This document shows positions 42,674 through 51,028 of a stretch of 64,000 bases of DNA, piece by piece. Each line of letters starts with the position of its first letter. Within the stretch, counting starts at the first letter, position 1. The stretch lies in contig JAPLQX010000040.1 in assembly GCA_026399435.1 (NCBI GenBank), positions 1 to 64,000 of the forward strand, in the 5' to 3' direction. Origin of the DNA: Rhodocyclales bacterium. GTDB taxonomy: Bacteria > Pseudomonadota > Gammaproteobacteria > Burkholderiales > Rhodocyclaceae. A program made the position numbers and the translations under genes. The notes beneath the pieces were generated by a model. It saw nothing but the letters and a program-made list of their open reading frames with translations. It was not told the origin of the DNA and did not search any database.

Positions 42674-43456
42674 ATGGCAAAGCCGACCTGGAAAAAATTT
42701 CCGCATGCGGACAAGGCGTTCGTTTTCGCGGGCCCCGCACTGAAGAAGAACTGGGAGCGCCTGCATCGCGGCGATCGCGAGGCGTTTCCCGCCGATGCAG
42801 AGGTTCAGGAGGCATGGCGCCTCTACCATCAGGGCGAATTCGCCAAGGCCTGCGAGGCGGGGCTGGCGGCCGGCATCGATGGCTACAACGTGGCGAACAA
42901 GGCCACCATGATCTACGCCAACTATCTCGAAACGGACGAGAAGCGCAAGCTGACCCTGTTCCAGGAAGTATCGGACCGGTGCGAGGAATTGCAGGAGGCG
43001 CAACCGAAGAATGCCAACGCGTACTACATCCAGGCCTATGCGCTGGGCCGCTACAGCCAGGGCATCTCGGTGCTCAAGGCCCTGGCGCAGGGACTGGGCG
43101 GCAAGATCCAGACGGCGCTGGAAACGGCGCTGAAGCTCGATCCGAAACACGCCGACGCGCATAGCGCGCTGGGCGCCTACCATGCCGAGGTGGTGGACAA
43201 AGTCGGCGCGCTGATCGGCAAGCTGACCTACGGGGCGAGCAAGGACGTGGCCGTGAAGCACTTCGAGTCGGCGCTGAAACTGGCGCCAGACTCAGCCATC
43301 GCCTGCATCGAGTATGCCAATGCGCTGGTCATGCTGTTCGGCAACAGCAAGATGGATCAAGCCGTGAAGCTCTACGAAAAAGCGGCGGCCGCAACGCCGG
43401 TCGACGCCATGGAACGGCTCGACGTCGAACTGGCGAAGTCGGAACTCGAGGATTAA
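42674..43456 (+). CDS. TPR-like hypothetical protein
   Basis: A 260-residue soluble protein with three to four TPR-like helical pairs, for example AWRLYHQGEFAKACEAGLAAG (about residue 46), TALKLDPKHADAHSALGAYHAEV (about 155) and HFESALKLAPDSAIACIEYANAL (about 196). It opens MAKPTWKKFPH and lacks a signal peptide. AGGAGAGGAGA upstream is a strong ribosome site. It lies between the TetR regulator and the convergent wax ester synthase gene; role unknown, perhaps scaffolding. Confidence 0.75.
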   Translation: MAKPTWKKFPHADKAFVFAGPALKKNWERLHRGDREAFPADAEVQEAWRLYHQGEFAKACEAGLAAGIDGYNVANKATMIYANYLETDEKRKLTLFQEVSDRCEELQEAQPKNANAYYIQAYALGRYSQGISVLKALAQGLGGKIQTALETALKLDPKHADAHSALGAYHAEVVDKVGALIGKLTYGASKDVAVKHFESALKLAPDSAIACIEYANALVMLFGNSKMDQAVKLYEKAAAATPVDAMERLDVELAKSELED

Positions 43457-43462
43457 GCCAAG

Positions 43463-45088
43463 CTAGGCCAGGTTGCGGAACCGCTTCGGAATCCGCGCGG
43501 CGGGGGTTTCGGTCGCCGCAGCCGGCTTGGGATGGACGACAGGCTTCGCTTTGGCAGCGGATTTGGCCGGCGCGGACTTGCGCGCCCGCGCTGTGGCGGT
43601 CTTGGGCTTTGCTCCTGCGGCATCCAGCGGCGGCGGCATTTGTTTGCCGAACAACTGCTGTTCGATCAGCTTCGGTTCCAAAGGCATGTCCCAGTCGATC
43701 ATCAGCAAGGCGAGCAGCATCTTTTCGAACTCGGCTTCGAACAGCGGCGTGATCGCCTCCGGGTCGGGAACGTAATGCCGGTCGGTAACCATGCCGAACT
43801 GAACCTTGTCGTTGTAGCTCAGGATCGAAACTCCGATGCCGATGTCGCCTGACTGCGGCACCCAGACCATCACCTGATCGAGGCGCGCCCCGGCCAGATA
43901 CAGCGGCTGCTTCGGCCCGGGCACGTTGGTCATCACGGCGCTGGCCTTGGACGCAAGGATGTCGAGGAACTGCTGCTGCACGATCTTGGGCGCGACACCG
44001 ACGGCCGCGAGCAGGCCCAGCGTCAGTGGCGGCTGATACGAGCCCTTGAGTTCATTCATGCGCTCCCGCACCAGGAACAGGCGGGCGAAAGGGTTGGCTT
44101 CGTACACGGGCAACGATAGCGTGCCCAGGCCGAAGCGGTTGCCCAGCGTGCCTTCGTCCTTCGCCGAGCGCAGATTGACCGGAATCACGGCGCGCACTTC
44201 CACGCCCTCGACCGATTCGCCCTTTTGCTGGAAGTAGGCGCGCAGCGCGCCGGCGACCGCCGCCAGCAGGATGTCGTTGACCGAACAGCCGAGTGCCTTG
44301 CCCAGCGCTTTGACCTCGCCCAGCGGAATCGGATCGCACCACGCGACGCGCTTGACCGTGCTGGTCTTGCCCTTGAAGCTGGTGGGCGAATCGACCGGCA
44401 TCGCGAGCAGCTTGGCGAGTTCGGTCAGCAGGCCGATGCCATACTTGCCGTAGGTGGACAGGCGATCCGTATCCGACGCCAGATTCAGCGCCTTGCCGCC
44501 CAGTTCAGTGCCCATGCTGACGGCCGAGGTGAGCGTCTCGACCAGGGTGTCGAGCAGGCCGGCAGGAATGTCGTGTGCGTTCTCGTCTTCATGCTTCGGG
44601 GTGAAGCGCTTTTGCGCAGGCGCGTTCGGCGAAAGGTCGGTGAGCGAAAGGATGACCCCGACCAGCGCAATGCCGTCCGCGATGCTGTGATGGATGCGCG
44701 TGACCAGGGCCGAGCCGCCGTTGTAGTTTTCGACCAGGTCGAAGCGCCACAGCGGCTTGCCCGGATTGAGTGGTTGCACGGACAGTTCGCTGGCCAGCGC
44801 CTGTAATTCCTTCTTGCCGGCCTTGCCCGGCAGGACGCGGCGTTTCACGTGCGCCTCGATGTCGAAATCGGGATCGTCCTCCCAATACGCGCCGGTGACC
44901 TCTTGTACCGCGCATTGCCGGAAGCGGCGGTAGCGTCCGACCATGCGCGCCTCGACGGTGTTGCGCAGCCGTTCGAAGTCGATGCTCTCATTGAACACCA
45001 TGACGCCGACGATCATCATCAGATTGGTCGGACGGTCCATCCGCAGCCAGGCGGTATCGACCGCGGACATCCTTTCACGTTGGGGCAT
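43463..45088 (-). CDS. Wax ester synthase / acyl-CoA:diacylglycerol acyltransferase (WS/DGAT)
   Basis: A 541-residue bifunctional acyltransferase that esterifies acyl-CoA with a fatty alcohol or diacylglycerol. The active-site motif HHSIADG (His133, His134, Asp138) and the later SVNDILLAAVAGALR motif are hallmarks, as is the VPGPKQPLYLAGA region. The last ~55 residues are a basic Ala/Lys/Pro-rich tail, not usual in the family and similar in style to the nearby phasin tail. The start at 45088 follows GGAGGAAG. It is divergent from the acyl-CoA-binding protein gene. Confidence 0.93.
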   Translation of the reverse strand: MPQRERMSAVDTAWLRMDRPTNLMMIVGVMVFNESIDFERLRNTVEARMVGRYRRFRQCAVQEVTGAYWEDDPDFDIEAHVKRRVLPGKAGKKELQALASELSVQPLNPGKPLWRFDLVENYNGGSALVTRIHHSIADGIALVGVILSLTDLSPNAPAQKRFTPKHEDENAHDIPAGLLDTLVETLTSAVSMGTELGGKALNLASDTDRLSTYGKYGIGLLTELAKLLAMPVDSPTSFKGKTSTVKRVAWCDPIPLGEVKALGKALGCSVNDILLAAVAGALRAYFQQKGESVEGVEVRAVIPVNLRSAKDEGTLGNRFGLGTLSLPVYEANPFARLFLVRERMNELKGSYQPPLTLGLLAAVGVAPKIVQQQFLDILASKASAVMTNVPGPKQPLYLAGARLDQVMVWVPQSGDIGIGVSILSYNDKVQFGMVTDRHYVPDPEAITPLFEAEFEKMLLALLMIDWDMPLEPKLIEQQLFGKQMPPPLDAAGAKPKTATARARKSAPAKSAAKAKPVVHPKPAAATETPAARIPKRFRNLA

Positions 45089-45114
45089 TGCGCGCTTCCT
45101 CCAAGTTGACGGCA

Positions 45115-45120
45115 TATAAT
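45115..45120 (+). promoter_or_regulatory. Candidate -10 (TATAAT) for the acyl-CoA-binding protein gene
   Basis: Perfect TATAAT 49 bases before the start, in the gap between divergent genes; -35 not evident. Confidence 0.45.
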
Positions 45121-45169
45121 AGTCCAAGCCAAATCCCGGCGACCAGAGATTGTTGCGACGGAAGACGAC

Positions 45170-45427
45170 ATGAGCGAACTCAAGACAAGATTCGAAGCAG
45201 CGGTGGCCGCTTCCAAGCAACTGCCGGAGCGACCCTCGAACGACGAGCTGTTGCAGCTTTATGCCCTCTACAAGCAGGCCAGCGAAGGCGACGTGGAAGG
45301 CAAGCGGCCGGGTTTCACCGACATGGTGGGGCGCGCCAAGTACGACGCCTGGGCGGCGGTCAAGGGCACCGCAAGCGATGCCGCGATGACGCGCTATGTC
45401 GAACTGGTCGAATCGCTGAAGGGCTGA
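45170..45427 (+). CDS. Acyl-CoA-binding protein
   Basis: An 85-residue four-helix acyl-CoA-binding protein. The segments QLPERPSNDELLQLYALYKQ, GKRPGFTDMVGRAKYDAW and LVESLKG correspond to the family, including the Tyr and Lys residues that hold the CoA 3'-phosphate. Bacterial ACBPs buffer long-chain acyl-CoA. Divergence from WS/DGAT suggests that it feeds acyl-CoA to ester synthesis or shields it. Confidence 0.93.
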   Translation: MSELKTRFEAAVAASKQLPERPSNDELLQLYALYKQASEGDVEGKRPGFTDMVGRAKYDAWAAVKGTASDAAMTRYVELVESLKG

Positions 45428-45467
45428 CTCAAGCGCCGCCTGGATTCATCGCGGCTCTTCCCGGAAC

Positions 45468-45480
45468 AGTCGGCGCCGGC
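45468..45480 (-). repeat. 13-bp interspersed motif variant
   Basis: The plus strand reads AGTCGGCGCCGGC, the reverse complement of the variant seen at 32280 and 37619. Confidence 0.6.
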
Positions 45481-45498
45481 GGTACGGCGCCTGATTCC

Positions 45499-45522
45499 AG
45501 CCAACCGTGATCACGGTTGGCT
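45499..45522. other. Perfect 24-bp palindrome
   Basis: The half-site AGCCAACCGTGA is followed by its exact reverse complement. It is 72 bases after the acyl-CoA-binding protein gene; no T-run follows, so an operator or cruciform is as likely as a terminator. Confidence 0.6.
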
Positions 45523-45688
45523 TGTGAGCCCGACCGACGGAATCGCAGCGTCGCCGGACAGCCAGGATCCATTTCCGACCAAGCCCGTCGCTATCGGCTG
45601 ACGCGTCAGCCACCGACCATTTCCCGCGTCGGCCAAGGACAGTTCCTTACCGGCTTGCCAAGCAGAACCGGGCATGGCTTGTCCGGCG

Positions 45689-45720
45689 TTGTACTCGCAC
45701 CGTACGACATGCGAGTACAA
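45689..45720. other. Inverted repeat with 11-bp arms
   Basis: TTGTACTCGCA and TGCGAGTACAA flank ten bases that include CGTACG. It lies about 40 bp upstream of the catabolic promoter and could bind an activator or repressor. Confidence 0.5.
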
Positions 45721-45760
45721 GGCGTCCCTCCCATTCCATTCGCAATGTTGCGGTGCATGA

Positions 45761-45789
45761 TTGACGTGCGCCGTCGAATTGAAAATAAT
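45761..45789 (+). promoter_or_regulatory. Promoter of the catabolic gene cluster
   Basis: TTGACG (45761-45766), 17 bases, then AATAAT (45784-45789). The transcript would have a leader of about 75 bases before the M24-like gene. Confidence 0.7.
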
Positions 45790-45804
45790 GCAATCGATTG
45801 CATT
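45787..45804. promoter_or_regulatory. LacI-type operator
   Basis: AATGCAATCGATTGCATT is a perfect 18-bp palindrome with the central CG typical of LacI/GalR operators. It overlaps the -10 element. The LacI-family gene at 51029-52069 is the obvious candidate to bind it, which would make the operon autoregulated. Confidence 0.72.
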
Positions 45805-45871
45805 GCCGCGCGTCCGCGCCGGCTGATTGCTGCATATCCGAATTCTGCCGCGTCGCAAAGAGGAGATGGAC

Positions 45872-47176
45872 ATGAAGAAAATAATCCGCCACGAGCCGAA
45901 GATCATCCTGCCGGACGACATCAATCCGCGCCATAACTGGGACCGGCCGATCCAGGCGCCGGGTCAGATGCAGGTGGATTTCGAGGAGCGCGTCAATTTC
46001 CAGCGCCTGCACAAGTATCGGCTGGCGAGGGTGCGCCAGGCCCTGGCGGCATCGGACCTGGGTGCGCTGCTGTGTTTCGACCAGCACAACATCCGCTACA
46101 CCAGCAGCACGGTCATCGGCGAGTGGGCGCGCGACAAGCTGACCCGCTATTCCCTGCTCACCGGCAACGGCGAGCCCTACGTCTGGGACTTTGGCTCGGC
46201 TGCCAAGCACCACCGCCTGCACGCGCCCTGGTTGTGCGAGGACCACTGCAAGGCCGGGATGCTCGGTCTGCGCGGCGCGGTGCATACCGACGCCGGGCTG
46301 TTCCGCGCGGCGGCGGAAGAAATCAAGGCCATCCTCGACGAGGAGGGAGTCGGCGACATGCCGGTCGGCGTCGATGTCATCGAACCGCCGATGATGTTCG
46401 AGTTGCAGAAGGCCGGCATCGATGTCCGCGACGGTCAGCAGGTCATGCTCGACGCGCGCCAGATCAAGAGTACCGACGAGATCACGCTGCTCAACATTGC
46501 GGCATCGATGGTCGATGGCGTCTATCAGGACATCTACGAAGCGCTCAAGCCCGGCATCCGCGAGAACCAGATCGTGGCGATGGCCAACAAGCGCCTCTAC
46601 GAAATGGGCTCCGACTGCGTCGAGGCGATCAACTCCATTTCCGGCGAGCGCTGCTGCCCGCATCCGCACAACTTCACCGACCGCCTGATCCGCCCGGGCG
46701 ACCAGGCCTTCTTCGACATCATCCATTCCTTCATGGGCTACCGCACGTGCTACTACCGCACCTTCAGCGTCGGTCGCGCGACACCGCCGCAGGTGACGGC
46801 CTACAAGAAGGCGCGGGAATGGATGGACCGGGCGATCGAGCAGATCAGGCCGGGCGTCACCACCGACAAGATCGCACTGGCCTTCCCGACCGCCCAGGAG
46901 ATCGGCTTCAACAGCGAGATGGAGGCTTTTGGCCTCAATTTCTGCCACGGCCTCGGCCTTGGCCTGCACGAGCGGCCGATCATTTCCCGCCTGACCTCGC
47001 TTCAGGCGCCGATGGAGCTGACCCTGGGCATGGTCTTCGCGGTGGAGACCTATTGCCCGGCGACCGACGGCGTCTCGGCCGCGCGCATCGAGGAGGAGGT
47101 GGTGGTAACGCCGCGCGGTGCCCAGATCATCTCGCTGTTCCCGGCAGAAGAACTGCCGATCGCCAACCGCTACTGA
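45872..47176 (+). CDS. M24-family (aminopeptidase P/DddP-like) protein with altered metal site
   Basis: A 434-residue pita-bread-fold protein. The N-terminal domain includes LLCFDQHNIRYTSST. In the C-terminal domain four of the five usual metal ligands are visible: Asp282, His359 (CHGLGLGLHERP), Glu392 (VFAVETYC) and Glu407 (RIEEEVVVT). The second Asp, 11 residues after the first, is replaced by Cys293 in GYRTCYYRTF. M24 relatives include peptidases, creatinase, ectoine hydrolase and the DMSP lyase DddP; this one probably acts on a small metabolite. The start at 45872 is six bases after AGGAG. First gene of the cluster. Confidence 0.82.
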   Translation: MKKIIRHEPKIILPDDINPRHNWDRPIQAPGQMQVDFEERVNFQRLHKYRLARVRQALAASDLGALLCFDQHNIRYTSSTVIGEWARDKLTRYSLLTGNGEPYVWDFGSAAKHHRLHAPWLCEDHCKAGMLGLRGAVHTDAGLFRAAAEEIKAILDEEGVGDMPVGVDVIEPPMMFELQKAGIDVRDGQQVMLDARQIKSTDEITLLNIAASMVDGVYQDIYEALKPGIRENQIVAMANKRLYEMGSDCVEAINSISGERCCPHPHNFTDRLIRPGDQAFFDIIHSFMGYRTCYYRTFSVGRATPPQVTAYKKAREWMDRAIEQIRPGVTTDKIALAFPTAQEIGFNSEMEAFGLNFCHGLGLGLHERPIISRLTSLQAPMELTLGMVFAVETYCPATDGVSAARIEEEVVVTPRGAQIISLFPAEELPIANRY

Positions 47177-47191
47177 CCGGAAAGCATATTC

Positions 47192-48136
47192 ATGACAAAC
47201 GCAAAGGCAGGCAAGGCCAGGATCGGCTGGATCGGCATCGGCCGCATGGGTTACGAAATGGCCGGGCGCCTGGCCAGGGGCGGCTGCGACATCGTGGTGT
47301 GGAACCGCACCCGCGCCAAGGCGGAGCCGCTGGCCGCCTATGGCGCCCGCATTGCCGACAGTCTTGCCGACCTCGCCGGCTGCGACATCGTATTCACCAT
47401 GGTGTCCACCTACGACGACGTGCATGAGGTTCTGCTCGGACCCGAAGGGTTGCTGGCCCAGGGCCGCGGCAAGGTGCCGCGCATGGTGGTCGAGTGCTCG
47501 TCGATATCCCTCGAAGGCTCGGCGGAACTGCGTGCGGCCCTGGCCAAGGGCGGCACGCTGATGCTGGCGGCGCCGGTGTCCGGCAATGCCAAGGTGATCA
47601 AGGCCGGCAAACTGAGCTTCGTCACCTCGGGGCCGCGCGCCGTTCATGACGAATGCCTGGCGCTGCTGGAAATGATCGCCCCGGCGGGTGCCGCCTATGT
47701 CGGCGAAGGCGAACTGGCGCGCATCGCCAAGATCTGCCACAACGTTTTCCTTGGCGTGGTCACCCAGTCCCTCGCGGAGATCACCGTGCTGGCGGAAAAG
47801 GCGGGCCTGCCGCGCCATGCCTTCCTCGGCTTCATGAACAGCAGCGTGATGGGATCCGTGTTCACCCGCTACAAGACGCCGGCCTTCGTGAATCTGGATT
47901 TCAAGGTGACGTTCACGCCCAAGCTGCTGCGCAAGGACATGGATCTGGGTCTGGATGCCGGCCGCCGCTTCGAGGTGCCGCTACCGCTCGCGTCGATTAC
48001 CCGCGACCAGATCCAGACCATGATCGGCAACGGCTACACCGAAGAGGATTTCTCCACGCTGCTGGTGATGCAGGCCAAGGCGTCGGGCCTGGAACTCAAA
48101 TCGGAGAACGTGGCAGTCGGCGACGGCCTGGCCTGA
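47192..48136 (+). CDS. NAD(P)-dependent beta-hydroxyacid dehydrogenase (3-hydroxyisobutyrate dehydrogenase family)
   Basis: A 314-residue dehydrogenase. The Rossmann motif is IGWIGIGRMGYEMA, with WNRTRAKAEPL following. The substrate segment is APVSGNAKVIKAGKL, where the family often has SGG, and the catalytic Lys lies in ARIAKICHNVF. It would oxidise a beta-hydroxyacid or reduce a semialdehyde. It starts 15 bases after the M24-like gene, and the two may act on consecutive intermediates. Confidence 0.88.
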   Translation: MTNAKAGKARIGWIGIGRMGYEMAGRLARGGCDIVVWNRTRAKAEPLAAYGARIADSLADLAGCDIVFTMVSTYDDVHEVLLGPEGLLAQGRGKVPRMVVECSSISLEGSAELRAALAKGGTLMLAAPVSGNAKVIKAGKLSFVTSGPRAVHDECLALLEMIAPAGAAYVGEGELARIAKICHNVFLGVVTQSLAEITVLAEKAGLPRHAFLGFMNSSVMGSVFTRYKTPAFVNLDFKVTFTPKLLRKDMDLGLDAGRRFEVPLPLASITRDQIQTMIGNGYTEEDFSTLLVMQAKASGLELKSENVAVGDGLA

Positions 48137-48185
48137 GTCGACTTTCCTGGAAATACGAACGCAATGACAACGGAGGAGGCAACAC

Positions 48186-49169
48186 ATGTCTAACTGGCTC
48201 AAACCCCTGCTGCTGGCGACTGTTCTGGTGGCATTTTCCGCGCAAGCCCAGCAGCCGATCGTCATCAAGTTTCCCCACGTCGTATCCGAAAAGTCGCCGA
48301 AGGGTCAGGCGGCCCTGGTGTTCAAGAAGCGCGCCGAGGAGATCCTCAAGGACCGGGTCAGGGTCGAGGTCTATCCGAACTCCCAACTGATGGGAGATGA
48401 CGAATCCCTCGAAGCCCTGGCGCTGGGCGACATCCAGATGATCGCCATTTCGCTTTCGAAGTTCGACCGATTGACCAAGAAGTTCCAGTTGTTCGACCTG
48501 CCCTTCCTGTTCAAGGACATGGCGGCGGTCGATCGCTTCCAGGCGTCCCCCGCCGGCAAGGCCCTGCTGACAGAGATGGAACCCAAGGGCTATCTGGGTC
48601 TCGCCTACTGGCATAACGGCCTCAAGCAGATGACCGCCAACAAGCCGCTGATCAAGCCCGAGGACGCGGCCGGCCTGAAGTTCCGCATCCAGGAATCGGA
48701 CGTGCTGGAAACGCAGTTTCGCACCCTCAAGGCGAATCCGCAGAAGATGGCATTGGGCGAGGTGTATCAGGCCCTGATGAACGGCGTCATCGATGCCCAG
48801 GAAAACACCTGGTCCAATATCTACCGGCTGAAATTCTATGAAGCGCAGAAACATATCAGCGAGACCAACCATGGCGTGATCGACTACCTGCTGACGGTAA
48901 ATGCCCGCTGGTGGAAAGGCCTGCCGGCCGACATCCGCGCCGGTCTGGAGCAGGCGGTCAGGGAGGCGACGGCCCAGAACGACGCCAATTCGGAGAAGTC
49001 CAATCTGGCCGACCGCGAACTGGTGGTCAAGAGCGGCAAGACCACGATCGCCAAATTGACGCCGGAGCAGCTCGCCGCGTGGCAGAAGGCCATGCAGCCG
49101 GTGTGGGTGCGTTACGAAAAGGAAATCGGGCCCGACCTGATCAAGGCGGCGCAGTCGGCCAACAAATAG
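48186..49169 (+). CDS. dctP: TRAP transporter substrate-binding protein (DctP type)
   Basis: A 327-residue periplasmic solute receptor. A Sec signal peptide ends in SAQAQQ (cleavage about residue 22). DctP features are FPHVVSEKSPKGQAALVFKK, YPNSQLMGDDESLEALALGDIQM and the ligand-binding Arg in GLKFRIQESDVLE. The region DAQENTWSNIYRLKFYE resembles C4-dicarboxylate receptors, so a carboxylate ligand is expected. It is followed by its own dctQM genes. Confidence 0.92.
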   Translation: MSNWLKPLLLATVLVAFSAQAQQPIVIKFPHVVSEKSPKGQAALVFKKRAEEILKDRVRVEVYPNSQLMGDDESLEALALGDIQMIAISLSKFDRLTKKFQLFDLPFLFKDMAAVDRFQASPAGKALLTEMEPKGYLGLAYWHNGLKQMTANKPLIKPEDAAGLKFRIQESDVLETQFRTLKANPQKMALGEVYQALMNGVIDAQENTWSNIYRLKFYEAQKHISETNHGVIDYLLTVNARWWKGLPADIRAGLEQAVREATAQNDANSEKSNLADRELVVKSGKTTIAKLTPEQLAAWQKAMQPVWVRYEKEIGPDLIKAAQSANK

Positions 49170-49185
49170 GCCTCGCCGACGGCAT

Positions 49186-49737
49186 ATGCGCAAGTTGCTC
49201 GATCGCCTGGAAGAGGTGCTGATCGCCTTCTTCATGCTGGGCATGACCCTGCTGACATTTTCACAGGTGATCATGCGCTACGGCTTCAACTCGGGCTGGA
49301 TGTGGTCGCTGGAGGCCACCACCATGATGTTCGGCTGGCTGCTGATGATCGGCATCTCCTACGGCATGCGCGAACACGCCCATCTCAATGTCGATGCCTT
49401 CGTCAACCTCCTGCCGCGCCCGTGGCGGCGGCGGCTCAGCCTGCTGGCGATCGCCTGTTGTTTCGTCTACGCGGGGCTGATGATCTGGGGCGCCTGGGGG
49501 CTGGAGCAACGTCTGTTCCGGCTGGGCACCGATGCCCGCGATCTGCCGGTGCGGCGCTGGATGCTGATGTCGATCCTGCCGATCGGTTTCGCCTTGCTCT
49601 GCTACCGCCTGATCCAGGTGGCCGCCGAAATCGTGCGCGGCGAGCGCGACATGCTCGGCAGCGCCCATGGCGCGGTGCCGGAAATGGAGCTTGCCGCACC
49701 CGATGCACCGGCGGCGGAAAAGAAGGCGCCGGCATGA
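49186..49737 (+). CDS. dctQ: TRAP transporter small membrane subunit (DctQ type)
   Basis: A 183-residue inner-membrane protein with four helices. The typical motif SLEATTMMFGWLLMIGISYGMREHAHLNVD lies in the second quarter. It pairs with DctM to form the sodium-coupled permease. The stop overlaps the dctM start by four bases. Confidence 0.9.
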   Translation: MRKLLDRLEEVLIAFFMLGMTLLTFSQVIMRYGFNSGWMWSLEATTMMFGWLLMIGISYGMREHAHLNVDAFVNLLPRPWRRRLSLLAIACCFVYAGLMIWGAWGLEQRLFRLGTDARDLPVRRWMLMSILPIGFALLCYRLIQVAAEIVRGERDMLGSAHGAVPEMELAAPDAPAAEKKAPA

Positions 49738-51026
49738 GCATTCTCTTCCTGTTCTCCGTCATGCTCCTGACCATGCTGATCGGCGTGCCGATCGCGATGT
49801 CGCTTGGCCTGACCAGCGTCCTGACCCTGCTGCTGTTCGGCCAGGAGTCGCTGGCGGCGCTGGCGCTGAAGTTCTTCCAGGCGACCCAGAAGTACGAACT
49901 GCTGGCGGTGCCGTTCTTCATCCTGGCCGGTTCCTTCCTGACCACCGGCGGCGTCGCCCGGCGCATGATCGACTTTGCCAATGCCGCCGTCGGCCACTTC
50001 CGCGGCGGCCTCGGCCTGGCGGCGGTGTTCGCCTGCATGCTGTTCGCGGCAGTGTCCGGTTCGAGCCCTGCGACGGTGATCGCGGTGGGCTCGATTGCCA
50101 TCGCCGGCATGGTGCGCAACGGCTATACGATGAAGTATTCGGCGGGCATTATCTGCAATGCCGGTACCCTGGGCATCCTGATCCCGCCGTCCATCGTCAT
50201 GGTGGTTTATGCGTCGGCGACGGAGACATCGGTCGGGCGCCTGTTCATCGCCGGCGTGATTCCGGGCATCGTGCTTGGCCTGATGCTGATGGTGGCGATC
50301 TACGTTTCGGCACGCATCCTGGACATTCCGCGCCTGCCATGGACCGGCTGGCGGCAACTATTCGTTTCCGGCGCGCGTGCCGTCTGGGGCCTGCTGCTGA
50401 TCGTCATCGTCCTCGGCGGCATTTACCTCGGCGTGTTCACGCCGACGGAAGCGGCGGCGGTGAGCGCGGTCTATGCCTTCCTCGTCTCGGTGTTCGTCTA
50501 TCGCGACCTGAAGTGGCAGGACACCGGCAAGGTGCTGGTCGACAGCGGCCGCATCACCATCATGCTGATGTTCATCATCAGCAATGCCGGGCTGTTCGCC
50601 TATGTGCTGACCTCGCTGCAGATTCCGCAGGAAATAACCAATGCCATGATCGGCGCCAATATCACGCCGGTGATGTTCCTGCTTCTGATCAACGTCGCGC
50701 TGCTGATCGCCGGCAATTTCCTCGAACCCACATCCATCGTGCTGATCATGGCGCCGATCATTTTCCCGCTGTCGCAACGGCTGGGCATCGATCCGATTCA
50801 CCTGGGCATCATCATGACCGTGAACATGGAGATCGGCCTGGTGCATCCGCCGGTGGGGCTCAATCTGTTCGTCACCGCGGGCGTCACCAAATTGCCGGTG
50901 TGGGAAGTGGTGAAGGCTGCGCTGCCCTGGCTGGGGGTGCTGCTGGTCTTCCTGGTGATCGTGACCTATGTTCCGGTGCTCTCGCTGTACCTGCCGGATC
51001 GGGTTTTTGGCCCGCTGAGTTCCTGA
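49734..51026 (+). CDS. dctM: TRAP transporter large permease subunit (DctM type)
   Basis: A 430-residue inner-membrane protein with about 12 helices. SGSSPATVIAVGSIAIAGM and GTLGILIPPSIVMVVYA are the conserved substrate/ion-site loops, and MEIGLVHPPVGLNLFVT the second inverted-repeat loop. The start at 49734 gives the usual hydrophobic N terminus and an ATGA overlap with dctQ. Confidence 0.93.
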   Translation: MSILFLFSVMLLTMLIGVPIAMSLGLTSVLTLLLFGQESLAALALKFFQATQKYELLAVPFFILAGSFLTTGGVARRMIDFANAAVGHFRGGLGLAAVFACMLFAAVSGSSPATVIAVGSIAIAGMVRNGYTMKYSAGIICNAGTLGILIPPSIVMVVYASATETSVGRLFIAGVIPGIVLGLMLMVAIYVSARILDIPRLPWTGWRQLFVSGARAVWGLLLIVIVLGGIYLGVFTPTEAAAVSAVYAFLVSVFVYRDLKWQDTGKVLVDSGRITIMLMFIISNAGLFAYVLTSLQIPQEITNAMIGANITPVMFLLLINVALLIAGNFLEPTSIVLIMAPIIFPLSQRLGIDPIHLGIIMTVNMEIGLVHPPVGLNLFVTAGVTKLPVWEVVKAALPWLGVLLVFLVIVTYVPVLSLYLPDRVFGPLSS

Positions 51027-51028
51027 CC

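Larger units (their letters stand above)
45428..45871. other. Palindrome-rich control region before the catabolic unit
   Basis: No gene is seen in these 444 bases. In order they hold a 13-bp motif variant (45468-45480, minus strand), a perfect 24-bp palindrome (45499-45522), a perfect 16-bp palindrome GGCTGACGCGTCAGCC (45596-45611), an inverted repeat with 11-bp arms (45689-45720), and the promoter-operator of the catabolic genes. Confidence 0.75.

Noticed and set aside
49302-49733. Upstream extension of the dctM frame.
   Set aside because: It overlaps dctQ in another frame and has no transporter-like sequence; the ATG at 49734 fits the family.
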